A stretch of DNA of 17,059 nt, taken from positions 1 through 17,059 of the forward strand of contig DNND01000071.1 in assembly GCA_003488005.1 (NCBI GenBank). Direction: 5' to 3'. The position numbers and the translations under genes were made by a program. The notes under the pieces are model-generated. The model was not told the DNA's origin. It saw only the letters and a list, made by a program, of their open reading frames with translations, and did not search any database. This stretch comes from Blastocatellia bacterium. Its GTDB lineage: Bacteria > Acidobacteriota > Blastocatellia > Pyrinomonadales > Pyrinomonadaceae. Below are positions 6,874 to 13,835 of this stretch, piece by piece. Each line of letters begins with the position of its first letter. Position 1 is the first letter of the stretch.

Positions 6874-7293
6874 ATGAATAAGTATTGCGTATTTGTGTAT
6901 GGAACGTTGCGACGCGGCAGTGCGGGTTCCATGTCGACAAGATTTCCCAAATCCAAATTTATTGCTGAAGCCAAAGTAAACGGCAGTCTCTACTATCTCG
7001 GTCCATATCCTGGCGTGCTCCTCGATAACTCGAACCTGTTAGTTATTGGCGAAGTGTATGAAGTTGATGACGACCTTCTTGAGGAATTGGATGAGTTTGA
7101 AGCCTCCAGTAATTACGTGCGGAAGCAAGTAGAAATTTCTTTTGGTGTGCATCGAGCGAAGTGCTGGATCTATGAGCCAAATCCTGAATTCTATGGGCTT
7201 CATAAATTAATTACTTCTGGCGATTGGATTAAATATTCTAAAACGAAAACGGACAGCCCCGAAGACACCCCGCCTGAAGAAAATAGAAATTAA
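6874..7293 (+). CDS. gamma-glutamylcyclotransferase-like (AIG2/GGCT) protein
   Basis: This 139-residue protein has the AIG2/GGCT fold. The substrate-loop motif VYGTLRRG is at residues 8-15. A conserved LYYLGPYPGVLLD segment and GEVYEV follow, then LDEFEASSNYVRK with Glu76 as the probable acid/base residue. The later WIYEPNPE strand is also characteristic. The family releases 5-oxoproline from gamma-glutamyl compounds or acts on related amides; the substrate here is not decidable. The C-terminal 20 residues (about 120-139) are polar and probably disordered. The gene is visibly AT-rich compared with both neighbours, suggesting an independent origin. Confidence 0.9.
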   Translation: MNKYCVFVYGTLRRGSAGSMSTRFPKSKFIAEAKVNGSLYYLGPYPGVLLDNSNLLVIGEVYEVDDDLLEELDEFEASSNYVRKQVEISFGVHRAKCWIYEPNPEFYGLHKLITSGDWIKYSKTKTDSPEDTPPEENRN

Positions 7294-7309
7294 AGGCCCT
7301 CAATATTTC

Positions 7310-7882
7310 ATGTTGAATCAATCGCTGGAACTAGTTTGGCCTGCCGCGCAGTATCTTTCCGGCTATGTTCAAGCGCTTGAGCAGGGCTGGTCTCCAGACA
7401 ACCTCAGGCCGCAGGCCGCTGCCGAAAATCTCGCGCGCATTGCACAGGATCCTGCTCGCTTCCTTGCTGAGCAAATTGACCGCGAGGCAAATGGCCCGCC
7501 GATTATTCTGCCTGACGGCGGCACGGTCCAGCGTCTGCCGGGCTACTCGCGCTGGATGTGGGACGGAGAATTCTGCGGCGCGATTAGTTTACGCTGGCGA
7601 CCGGGTACTACGGACCTGCCTCCTTATTGTCTCGGGCACATTGGCTACTCGGTGGTTCCCTGGAAGCGACGGCGCGGATACGCAACGCGTGCGTTACACC
7701 TGTTGCTGCCACAAGCAAAAGCGGAGGGTTTGGCGTTTGTTGAGCTGGTCGCGGACGCTGACAACTTTTCATCCCAGCGGGTGATTGAAGCAAACGCCGG
7801 TCAACTGATTGAACAGTTTCACAAATTACCGGAACACCGTGGTGCGGCGAGCCTTCGTTTTCGTATTCTGCTGGCGAAGTAA
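7310..7882 (+). CDS. GNAT-family N-acetyltransferase (larger form)
   Basis: This 190-residue GNAT protein carries about 80 residues before the core. The strand and cofactor loop are IGYSVVPWKRRRGYAT (111-126), and the C-terminal motif is DNFSSQRVIEANAG (151-164), as in RimJ/RimL-like or cassette-encoded acetyltransferases. The N-terminal part includes LPDGGTVQRLPG and WMWDGEFCG, typical of this subfamily. The acceptor is unknown. The ATG lies 16 bases after the previous stop, with no clear ribosome binding site, so it could be translated by coupling. Confidence 0.92.
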   Translation: MLNQSLELVWPAAQYLSGYVQALEQGWSPDNLRPQAAAENLARIAQDPARFLAEQIDREANGPPIILPDGGTVQRLPGYSRWMWDGEFCGAISLRWRPGTTDLPPYCLGHIGYSVVPWKRRRGYATRALHLLLPQAKAEGLAFVELVADADNFSSQRVIEANAGQLIEQFHKLPEHRGAASLRFRILLAK

Positions 7883-7915
7883 TAAAAAGGTTCGTGGGGT
7901 TGGTCAAGAACGCAA

Positions 7916-8451
7916 ATGACAACGCAGCAAATCATCCTTTGGACTTGCGCCTATCTGGTCGAGCTTGTTGCTGTGATCTACTTGACGCGCGCGACCGTAC
8001 GAGGCGTTCTGGGTGCACTCGTCGGTGGAGCCGGAGCCGGGTTGCTGGGGTTAGGCGCAATCGTCTTCTGCGAACGCATGGGTTGGTGGCAGGTATTGTT
8101 TGCCTGGACAGCATACATCATGACGATCTTCTACCTCGGGCTCGCGGTCTCGCTGACACCAATCGACCTCGTCACCTGGCGGTTGGCGCGCCGGTTCGGA
8201 TGGCGCGGCCTGGCGGTGTTCACTGTTATTGACGATCATCGGCGCGCCACGGCATTACTTTATCGCGTCAACGTTTCCCAAGTGGATGGTGTTCGCACCG
8301 GGAGTGGCTCCTGTCCTCGCCAATGCCGGGACCTATCCGGCATAGTGTCGCGATGAGTCTCGTTGCCGGCGCCGCCACGACAGGTTGGCGCGATAGCCCA
8401 TTTAAGCTGCCCAACAACTCATTAAACGAGAGCGCGGTAAAATTTCATTAA
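7916..8451 (+). pseudogene. frameshifted small membrane protein
   Basis: The open frame from 7916 encodes three or four membrane segments (MTTQQIILWTCAYLVELVAV onward) but after about residue 103 turns into Arg-rich, non-membrane sequence and stops at 8356. From about 8232 the next frame reads sensible protein: IIGAPRHYFIASTFPKWMVF, then APGVAPVLANAGTYP. After about 8340 a third frame continues SVAMSLVAGAATT and ends at 8451. Joining the three gives one plausible membrane protein, so at least two frameshifts have broken it, or the assembly is wrong here. The function is unknown. The attC-like element at 8409 overlaps its end. Confidence 0.65.
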
Positions 8452-8465
8452 CTCAAGTGTCTAGC
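8409..8465 (+). other. attC-like site (strong left, weak right half)
   Basis: GCCCAAC at 8409-8415 fits the attC R'' consensus RYYYAAC and is followed by AACTCATTAAAC. Thirty bases on, TTAACTCAAGTG resembles a common attC L'/spacer segment (TTAACTCAAGYGTTAG), but the expected R' reads GTCTAGC rather than GTTRRRY. The span of 57 bases suits a short attC. The inner arms do not pair well, so the site would be degenerate. Confidence 0.4.
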
Positions 8466-8588
8466 ATGCGACCTTGGGAATAGAATTTGGCGACGGAATT
8501 GTCGTTTTCTATGAATGGCATTTGCCTCATCGCTGGTAGAATTCGCTCACGTCAGAAGGCCTCAATTCACATTCCAAAGGAGTTCTTC

Positions 8589-10055
8589 ATGAAGTCCTCA
8601 CTGCGAGACAAATCAGCACGACCAGAATCTCTGCTTACCTTTCGTTTAAGACCAACTGCGGTCATAGCCTTGCTAGCCACACTGGTATTGTTTTCAATCG
8701 TCATCAACTACCGGCCTCCGCAGGTAGCGGCCCAGGAGCAAAAGCCGTTTAACCTGACATCCATTTCTCCGGATGTAAACGGTTTCGAGTTCAACCCAAG
8801 ATGGGCCTGGCAGGTAGCAAATCCCGGAGCGGTCCCCGATCCGAACAAGTTGTGTTTCGACAGCGATGGAAAGTATGTAAGCTGCACAACCGATGCGGTG
8901 GATTTCGATGAACCGGAGGATTACAAGATCCTCCGGCAAACTTGTCGCGTGGGTGCGGGCACAGAGGTCAAAGGCCATATCAATTGGCGTGCGGCCGCCT
9001 ACCGGACACGCCTTTCGTGGGGAGAGTTTTCTATCGACGGCGATTACTGTTTCGAACTTAAACCCGTGGATGAAAATTGGTCGAGCATAAACAACAACGG
9101 CCTGACTACAAACAGGCCAACCTTACATATGGAATTCCACGCCGGTGAAATGATCAAGCACTTTAATACGAGTTGGTGGAAGGATTTTAGAAAGAGCGTC
9201 GGCATCAGACAAATTCAAACCAGCACCGAGAGAGATTTTGCCACCCGCTTCCTCACCGGCAAGAGAGCTATGGTTATCGGGCTTGTCAATCTTGATTGTG
9301 TGCACAACTGCTACACAGAATTACATCCCATCTATGCAGTAGCGATTAATATCGAGACCCGGAAGCCTAACGCAGACGGCAGCGTGGATGAAGTTTGGGC
9401 CATCTTTGCCCGCAATTGGGGGAACGAGGGCTGGTGTAGTCGTGACCAACATTATCTCAATCTGGAAACACATTCTAATAAATTGTTGCTCACTATACCG
9501 TGGGGGCCGGACACGCCCGCAGGAAATTCCGCGTTAGCTTGGGACGTGGTCGGCGACGGAACAACCTTCCTTACGAACAATAATCAAGCCAGCGGACCAG
9601 AAGTCTCAGCGGTAGGTAGCGGGGGAATATTACTCAGCTTCGTTCTTCCAAAAGCCGACGACCGCGCCCGAATCCACGGTGAGCTGCGTTTGCGCTGGAA
9701 GATGCCGCCAACGACAGTGCCGGCGGCGCCTTCCGTGTCGGCCATGGCCAATCCGGCAATGAGTGCTACCTCAACGGCACCACAAGAGGAGGAGGACAGA
9801 GAACTTTCTAAAGCTATGGGAGAAGAAGGACGAAAGAGAGTTGAGAAAGAAAGCAAGGCAGACAAGCCCGATGGGATACGTCTGCGAGTAAAAGTGAAAG
9901 GCGAGAACGCGAAAGGAATTTCGCAACTGCTGGGACCACTAAGTGAGATTCTTCAATCGCCGCCTTCGCAGGCACCACGAGTAGAATCGAAATACGATGC
10001 TGAGAAAGCAGCCAGAGATCGGCGCCTGCTGGGTGTGCCGCCGAATGCTCCTTAA
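8589..10055 (+). CDS. secreted or membrane-anchored protein of unknown function
   Basis: This 488-residue protein opens with a positively charged N-terminus, then a hydrophobic segment (TAVIALLATLVLFSIVI, about residues 23-39) and VAAQEQ, so it is exported, either cleaved or anchored. The body (about 50-380) is rich in Trp, Asn and Cys with paired cysteines (CFDSDGKYVSC, CVHNCY), as in a periplasmic beta-rich domain. After a Pro/Ala linker (about 385-410) comes a highly charged stretch and a C-terminal RLRVKVKG strand. I recognise no family. The ATG at 8589 is chosen over 8487 because CAAAGGAG precedes it and it begins the signal. It is convergent with lepA. Confidence 0.8.
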   Translation: MKSSLRDKSARPESLLTFRLRPTAVIALLATLVLFSIVINYRPPQVAAQEQKPFNLTSISPDVNGFEFNPRWAWQVANPGAVPDPNKLCFDSDGKYVSCTTDAVDFDEPEDYKILRQTCRVGAGTEVKGHINWRAAAYRTRLSWGEFSIDGDYCFELKPVDENWSSINNNGLTTNRPTLHMEFHAGEMIKHFNTSWWKDFRKSVGIRQIQTSTERDFATRFLTGKRAMVIGLVNLDCVHNCYTELHPIYAVAINIETRKPNADGSVDEVWAIFARNWGNEGWCSRDQHYLNLETHSNKLLLTIPWGPDTPAGNSALAWDVVGDGTTFLTNNNQASGPEVSAVGSGGILLSFVLPKADDRARIHGELRLRWKMPPTTVPAAPSVSAMANPAMSATSTAPQEEEDRELSKAMGEEGRKRVEKESKADKPDGIRLRVKVKGENAKGISQLLGPLSEILQSPPSQAPRVESKYDAEKAARDRRLLGVPPNAP

Positions 10056-10181
10056 TAGGCGCGAAAGGATTCCCGGATTTATGCCTCAAACTAAGTGCCG
10101 CTCGGCGGCGGCACCAGTCCAATCTTCCAAAGTTCCATTAATATCATTTTGAGAATACATTTGCGCCTCGATGAACATTTA
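10056..10181. other. intergenic gap between convergent genes
   Basis: The 126 bases contain a small dyad, TGCCGCTCGGCGGCGGCA near 10095-10112, without a T-run. It may stop transcription from the plus-strand gene or the lepA side, but as a terminator it is weak. Nothing else is visible. Confidence 0.35.
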
Positions 10182-11981
10182 TCATTCATTCACTTTCAGC
10201 ACTGCCAGAAACGCTTCCTGCGGAATCTCGACGCGGCCCACTTTCTTCATGCGCTTCTTGCCTTCCTTCTGTTTCTCCAGCAGTTTGCGTTTGCGCGAGA
10301 TGTCACCGCCGTAACATTTTGCAATCACGTTCTTGCCCATCGCTTTTACGGTTTCGCGGGCGATTACTTTCGCGCCGATGGCCGCCTGGATTGGCACTTC
10401 GAAAAGTTGGCGCGGGATCAGCTCCTTCATCTTGCTCGCGAGGGCTCGCCCTTTTGCAGCGGCGGTATCGCGATGGAGAACTAGCGACAACGCATCGACC
10501 GGCTCGCCCGCAACCAGCACATCAAGCTTAACCAGATCGCTTTCCCAGTATCCCGCCAGCTGGTAATCGAGCGAAGCGTAGCCGCGCGAAGTGGATTTCA
10601 AACGATCATAAAAATCCAAGACAATCTCATTGAGCGGTAACTCATAAGTCAACATCACTCGATTCGAAGTTATGTACTCAAAACCTTTTTGCTGTCCACG
10701 CTTTTCTTCCAGCAAGGCCAGGATTCCGCCCAGGTGTTCTTCCGGAGTAAGGATCGTGGCCCTGATCGCAGGTTCTTCAATCTTCACTATGCGGCCGGGA
10801 TCAGGCATCTTCGCAGGCGAGTCGATTTCCGTGACTTTGCCGTCAGTTGTCGTCACCACATAGCGAACGCCCGGCGCGGTCGTGATCAGATCGAGATTAA
10901 ACTCGCGCTCCAAACGTTCCTGCACGATCTCCATGTGCAGCAGGCCGAGAAAGCCGCAACGAAAACCAAACCCAAGCGCCGTGGACGACTCAGGCTCGTA
11001 AAAGAACGACGCGTCATTGAGACGCAACTTGTCCATCGCGTCGCGCAACTCTTCGTATTGATTGGTGTCGATGGGATAAAGTCCCGCGAAAACCATCGGC
11101 TTGATTTCCTGATAACCGGGAAAGGGTTCTTTGGTGGGCCGCGCTGCTTCGGTAACGGTGTCGCCAATTTGCACGTCGGCGACGGTCTTGATTGAAGCTG
11201 TCAGGAATCCGACTTCGCCGACACCCAATTCATCGACCGGCGTTGGTCGAGGGCGATTCACGCCGAGCGTCTCGACCTGGTAATCACGGCCGGCATTAAA
11301 GAAACGAATCTTCATTCCCGGCCGAATAGAGCCGTCGATAACGCGAAACAAGACAATTACGCCGCGATAAGAGTCGTACCACGAATCGAAAATCAGCGCT
11401 TTCAAGGGCGCACTCGGATCGCCTTTCGGCGGCGGCACCTCGCGCACGATTGCTTCTAAAACTTCGGCGACGCCCTGGCCGGTCTTCGCGCTGGTAAGGA
11501 TCGCGTTGTGAGTTTCCAGGCCGATGAAGTGCTCGATCTGTTCGATGGCTTTTTCGGGCTCGGCACCCGGCAGGTCGATCTTGTTGATGACCGGAATCAG
11601 CTCGAGATTGTTTTCGATGGCCAGATAAGTGTTCGCCAGCGTCTGCGCTTCAACGCCCTGCGACGCATCGACAATCAACAACGCGCCTTCGCAAGCAGAT
11701 AGTGAACGGGAAACTTCGTAAGAGAAATCGACGTGGCCGGGTGTGTCGATCAGGTTCAGGACGTATTGCCGGCCATCCTGCGCTTTGTAGTCCAGCCTGA
11801 CCGCGTGCGCCTTAATAGTGATACCTCGTTCACGCTCGAGGTCCATATCGTCGAGTATCTGCGCCTCCATGTCGCGGCCGGTCACCGCGCCGGTCAACTC
11901 CAGCAGGCGATCTGCCAGAGTCGACTTGCCGTGATCGATGTGGGCGATGATTGAAAAGTTGCGGATGCGCGAAGGGTCCAT
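10182..11981 (-). CDS. lepA: elongation factor 4 (LepA), ribosome-associated GTPase
   Basis: This 599-residue protein has the full LepA layout. The GTPase domain shows AHIDHGKST (P-loop), the DTPGH switch, NKID and SAK motifs. Domains II and III follow, then the EF-G-like domain V (FGFRCGFLGLLHMEIVQERL) and the family-specific C-terminal domain ending CYGGDISRKRKLLEKQKEGK. LepA binds stalled or back-translocated ribosomes and helps translation fidelity and ribosome assembly. The start is the ATG giving MDPSRIRNFSIIAHIDHGKS; a TTG four codons upstream is less likely. Its length matches the usual 595-605. It is the only housekeeping gene here with a sure name. The 3' end faces the secreted-protein gene at 8589. 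Confidence 0.99.
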   Translation of the reverse strand: MDPSRIRNFSIIAHIDHGKSTLADRLLELTGAVTGRDMEAQILDDMDLERERGITIKAHAVRLDYKAQDGRQYVLNLIDTPGHVDFSYEVSRSLSACEGALLIVDASQGVEAQTLANTYLAIENNLELIPVINKIDLPGAEPEKAIEQIEHFIGLETHNAILTSAKTGQGVAEVLEAIVREVPPPKGDPSAPLKALIFDSWYDSYRGVIVLFRVIDGSIRPGMKIRFFNAGRDYQVETLGVNRPRPTPVDELGVGEVGFLTASIKTVADVQIGDTVTEAARPTKEPFPGYQEIKPMVFAGLYPIDTNQYEELRDAMDKLRLNDASFFYEPESSTALGFGFRCGFLGLLHMEIVQERLEREFNLDLITTAPGVRYVVTTTDGKVTEIDSPAKMPDPGRIVKIEEPAIRATILTPEEHLGGILALLEEKRGQQKGFEYITSNRVMLTYELPLNEIVLDFYDRLKSTSRGYASLDYQLAGYWESDLVKLDVLVAGEPVDALSLVLHRDTAAAKGRALASKMKELIPRQLFEVPIQAAIGAKVIARETVKAMGKNVIAKCYGGDISRKRKLLEKQKEGKKRMKKVGRVEIPQEAFLAVLKVNE

Positions 11982-11982
11982 G

Positions 11983-12094
11983 TAAGCAGTCAATCGTCAG
12001 TTGTCATTAGTCAGTTGTAGTAAGCAGTTACTTCGATGATGAGAGCGGGCGCGAACCCGGCCAACTACGAGCAACTGACCACTGACTACTGACC
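11983..12094. repeat. imperfect direct/inverted repeat upstream of lepA
   Basis: TAAGCAGT occurs at 11983-11990 and again at 12021-12028. Between them GTCAGTTGT occurs twice in variant form (11996-12004, 12010-12018). At 12070-12093 the complement appears as CAACTGACCACTGACTACTG. The block can therefore fold into a long imperfect hairpin and fills the space between lepA and the next upstream gene. It may be a dispersed intergenic repeat, and may influence lepA expression. Confidence 0.5.
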
Positions 12095-12100
12095 AGGTAG

Positions 12101-12565
12101 TTAGTCGTTCATATGTGCGTCGACATACGCGCGCGCCTTTTCGACGGTATTCACCGACTGAATGAAGCGGTAATTGTTTGTAGCCCATTCCATATGGCCC
12201 TTCACGAATGGCGCATAATCGTCAGAGACGTTATTGTCCGCAGTCAAAAATCCAAGCTTGCGCAAAACTTTCTGGATTACGTCGTTGTCTCTGGTCATGC
12301 CAGCCGCTTGAAACAGTTTGTGCTTATCGTCATCCGAGAGCGAAGAAGAGGTTGAGGAATTGCTGTTTGCATTCTCGTTCACGTTCGAGTTGGAATTCGT
12401 ATTTTTATTCGTCGCATTGAAATTCTCGTTGCGGTTGTAATTGCTGCCGCCGGGCATCGTAATGTATCCGGTCGAAAGCAGAACGACGCAGACAATCACG
12501 ATCACGATCAAGCCCAAACATCCCGCGCCACCGCAGCCGATAGCAATCTTCTTGTTTCTGTCCAT
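12101..12565 (-). CDS. membrane-anchored protein with Asn-rich linker
   Basis: This 154-residue protein has a Lys-rich start, a Cys/Gly-rich membrane helix (GCLGLIVIVIVCVVLLSTGY, about residues 15-34), a low-complexity Asn-rich linker with N-x-N-x-N repeats (about 41-75), and a helical C-terminal domain (DDKHKLFQAAGMTRDNDVIQ, then a region with NNYRFIQSV). The helix anchors it with the C-terminus probably outside. I recognise no family. GAGG precedes the ATG at 12565; the frame continues further upstream, but those residues overlap the adjacent metallo-hydrolase gene and look like a shadow. Such Asn-rich linkers are common in Acidobacteriota proteins. Confidence 0.75.
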   Translation of the reverse strand: MDRNKKIAIGCGGAGCLGLIVIVIVCVVLLSTGYITMPGGSNYNRNENFNATNKNTNSNSNVNENANSNSSTSSSLSDDDKHKLFQAAGMTRDNDVIQKVLRKLGFLTADNNVSDDYAPFVKGHMEWATNNYRFIQSVNTVEKARAYVDAHMND

Positions 12566-12650
12566 GTTTACCTCATTTGTGTTCAGGGGGATTCTCTCCG
12601 CTGGCGAAGAGGGGTAACTAGTTTTTCTAATTCCTGCAGCTGGAAAATGT

Positions 12651-13526
12651 CTAACGCGATTGCATCCACTCAATGCAGGACTGGAGATGATAGCGCATGT
12701 TTGCCGCGCTGTCGTGATGCAGGTCGCCGTGGCCGGGCAGCACCCACTCAAAATTGTAATTTGTAAGCTTTGCCATCGAGCGTGTTTGCTCGCTCCATGA
12801 ATACCAGGCAACGCTCGGAAACGCGGTCAGCGTCTGGCGCTTGGGCGACCACGCGAGATGATCGCCGGTGAACAGGAATTTTTGTTTGTAAAGAAAAACG
12901 ACGTGCCCGCGTGTGTGACCTGGTGTCGGGATGACGACGATGTCGCTGTCGAACGAAAGTTCCGCTTCACCTTCCAGCACTCTCTCAACCCCAAGCCGGC
13001 CCGCTCCATCGTCGGCATGCATCACGCGTTCACAGCCAAACTTCTTGTGGAACAACGCGTGATCGGCGACATCGTCGCGATGCGTCAACAACATCTGATT
13101 GACACCGCCCATTGCGTCAATACGCTTCACAAGTTGTGAGGCGTAGCGCGGTGAGTCAATCAAAACATTTCCGCCTGCGCTCGGCGGGCGTACGATTAAA
13201 TAACTCCACCCGCCAAAACTGGCTTCGGAAGTGAAGCCGCAAAAATAAACATTCTCCGCAATGAGCAGCGGAAAAGCATCGATGCCAATGTGCGCGTCGT
13301 GTTTCTCCGTCGTGCCGATCGAGCCGGTCGGACAAGCAACCAGCGCCATCAGCGCGAGGCGCGTTTCGGCTTCCGTCTCGGGTTGATGATAGACGCTGCA
13401 TTGCTCACCGTGATCGCGAAAGACAGACGGCGTTAACTGGCTGCAGGTGTCGCAGTCTATGCAACTGGCGTCGACATAAAAATCGCCGGGAACGTTTTCC
13501 GGAAGCCGCTGGTGAACGTTTGCCAT
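12651..13526 (-). CDS. ferredoxin/metallo-beta-lactamase-fold fusion protein
   Basis: This 291-residue protein has two parts. Residues 1-72 are ferredoxin-like, with CIDCDTC (Cys22, 25, 28) and Cys65 in VACPTG, the usual [4Fe-4S] ligand spacing. Residues about 85-290 are a metallo-beta-lactamase fold. The first metal motif is THRDDVADH (148-156), unlike the classic HxHxDH; PTPGHTRGH (200-208), TGDH (220-223) and LPGHGD near 267-271 provide the other ligands. The same HRDDVADH variant occurs, to my recollection, in a glyoxalase-II-like family of plants and cyanobacteria. Likely a hydrolase tied to an electron carrier; the substrate is unknown. It lies 85 bases upstream of the Asn-rich protein gene, both on the minus strand. 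Confidence 0.85.
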   Translation of the reverse strand: MANVHQRLPENVPGDFYVDASCIDCDTCSQLTPSVFRDHGEQCSVYHQPETEAETRLALMALVACPTGSIGTTEKHDAHIGIDAFPLLIAENVYFCGFTSEASFGGWSYLIVRPPSAGGNVLIDSPRYASQLVKRIDAMGGVNQMLLTHRDDVADHALFHKKFGCERVMHADDGAGRLGVERVLEGEAELSFDSDIVVIPTPGHTRGHVVFLYKQKFLFTGDHLAWSPKRQTLTAFPSVAWYSWSEQTRSMAKLTNYNFEWVLPGHGDLHHDSAANMRYHLQSCIEWMQSR

Positions 13527-13835
13527 CTTAAGAAAAACCTTTGACTCAGATAATGTACGAGCAGGTGCGGCTATTCAAGTTGGGAGCTGATTGTATGCGG
13601 AAACGCGAGAAAAGAGCGGGGGCATGCCCGCCTTCCCGACCTGGAGCTGACCAGAGTTGAGTTGTGCCCGGCGACTGGAAAGGCTTTCAACTTGAAAACG
13701 ATGACGCAAGTCAAAGAGGCTCAAGGTCGGGAAGGCGGGCATGCCCGCGCTCATGGTCGTGCCGCTTGCGCCTCGTCACCATCACTGACTAAGATTTAGT
13801 TATCTTCCTACATATGCCTTTATTCCGGAGAAAGA
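13527..13835. other. 309-base intergenic gap between divergent genes
   Basis: The gap lies between the start of the ferredoxin/MBL gene (minus) and the start of the Big2/LVIVD gene (plus), so promoters for both should lie here. I see no convincing -35/-10 pair. It holds the inverted repeat at 13614-13752 and, before the plus-strand ATG, CGGAGAAAGA as a good ribosome binding site. Confidence 0.5.
13614..13752. repeat. inverted repeat, 29-bp arms around an 81-bp spacer
   Basis: Left arm 13614-13642 and right arm 13724-13752 are reverse complements with one mismatch in 29. Each arm contains the palindrome or near-palindrome GCGGGCATGCCCGC (one base differs in the left arm). The spacer has no gene. 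The form suits a REP/BIME-like or MITE-like dispersed element, but no second copy is in this window to confirm it. Confidence 0.7.

Noticed and set aside
1..8470. Defence island
   Set aside because: No restriction, CRISPR, CBASS, toxin-antitoxin or other known defence gene is seen; the cargo fits cassette functions better.
10095..10112. Strong intrinsic terminator between convergent genes
   Set aside because: The stem is short and there is no T-run.
11982..11993. TTG start for lepA four codons upstream
   Set aside because: The ATG at 11981 gives the standard MDPSRIRNFSIIAHIDHGKS start of LepA.
11983..12094. CRISPR-like repeats before lepA
   Set aside because: Units are irregular, inverted as well as direct, and not separated by equal spacers.
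12566..12811. N-terminal extension of the Asn-rich protein to 12811
   Set aside because: It runs through the ferredoxin/MBL gene in another frame, and the ATG at 12565 has a ribosome binding site and a proper membrane-anchor start.
13614..13752. Insertion sequence from the 29-bp inverted repeat
   Set aside because: The 81-base spacer codes for nothing; there is no transposase, so it is at most a non-autonomous element.
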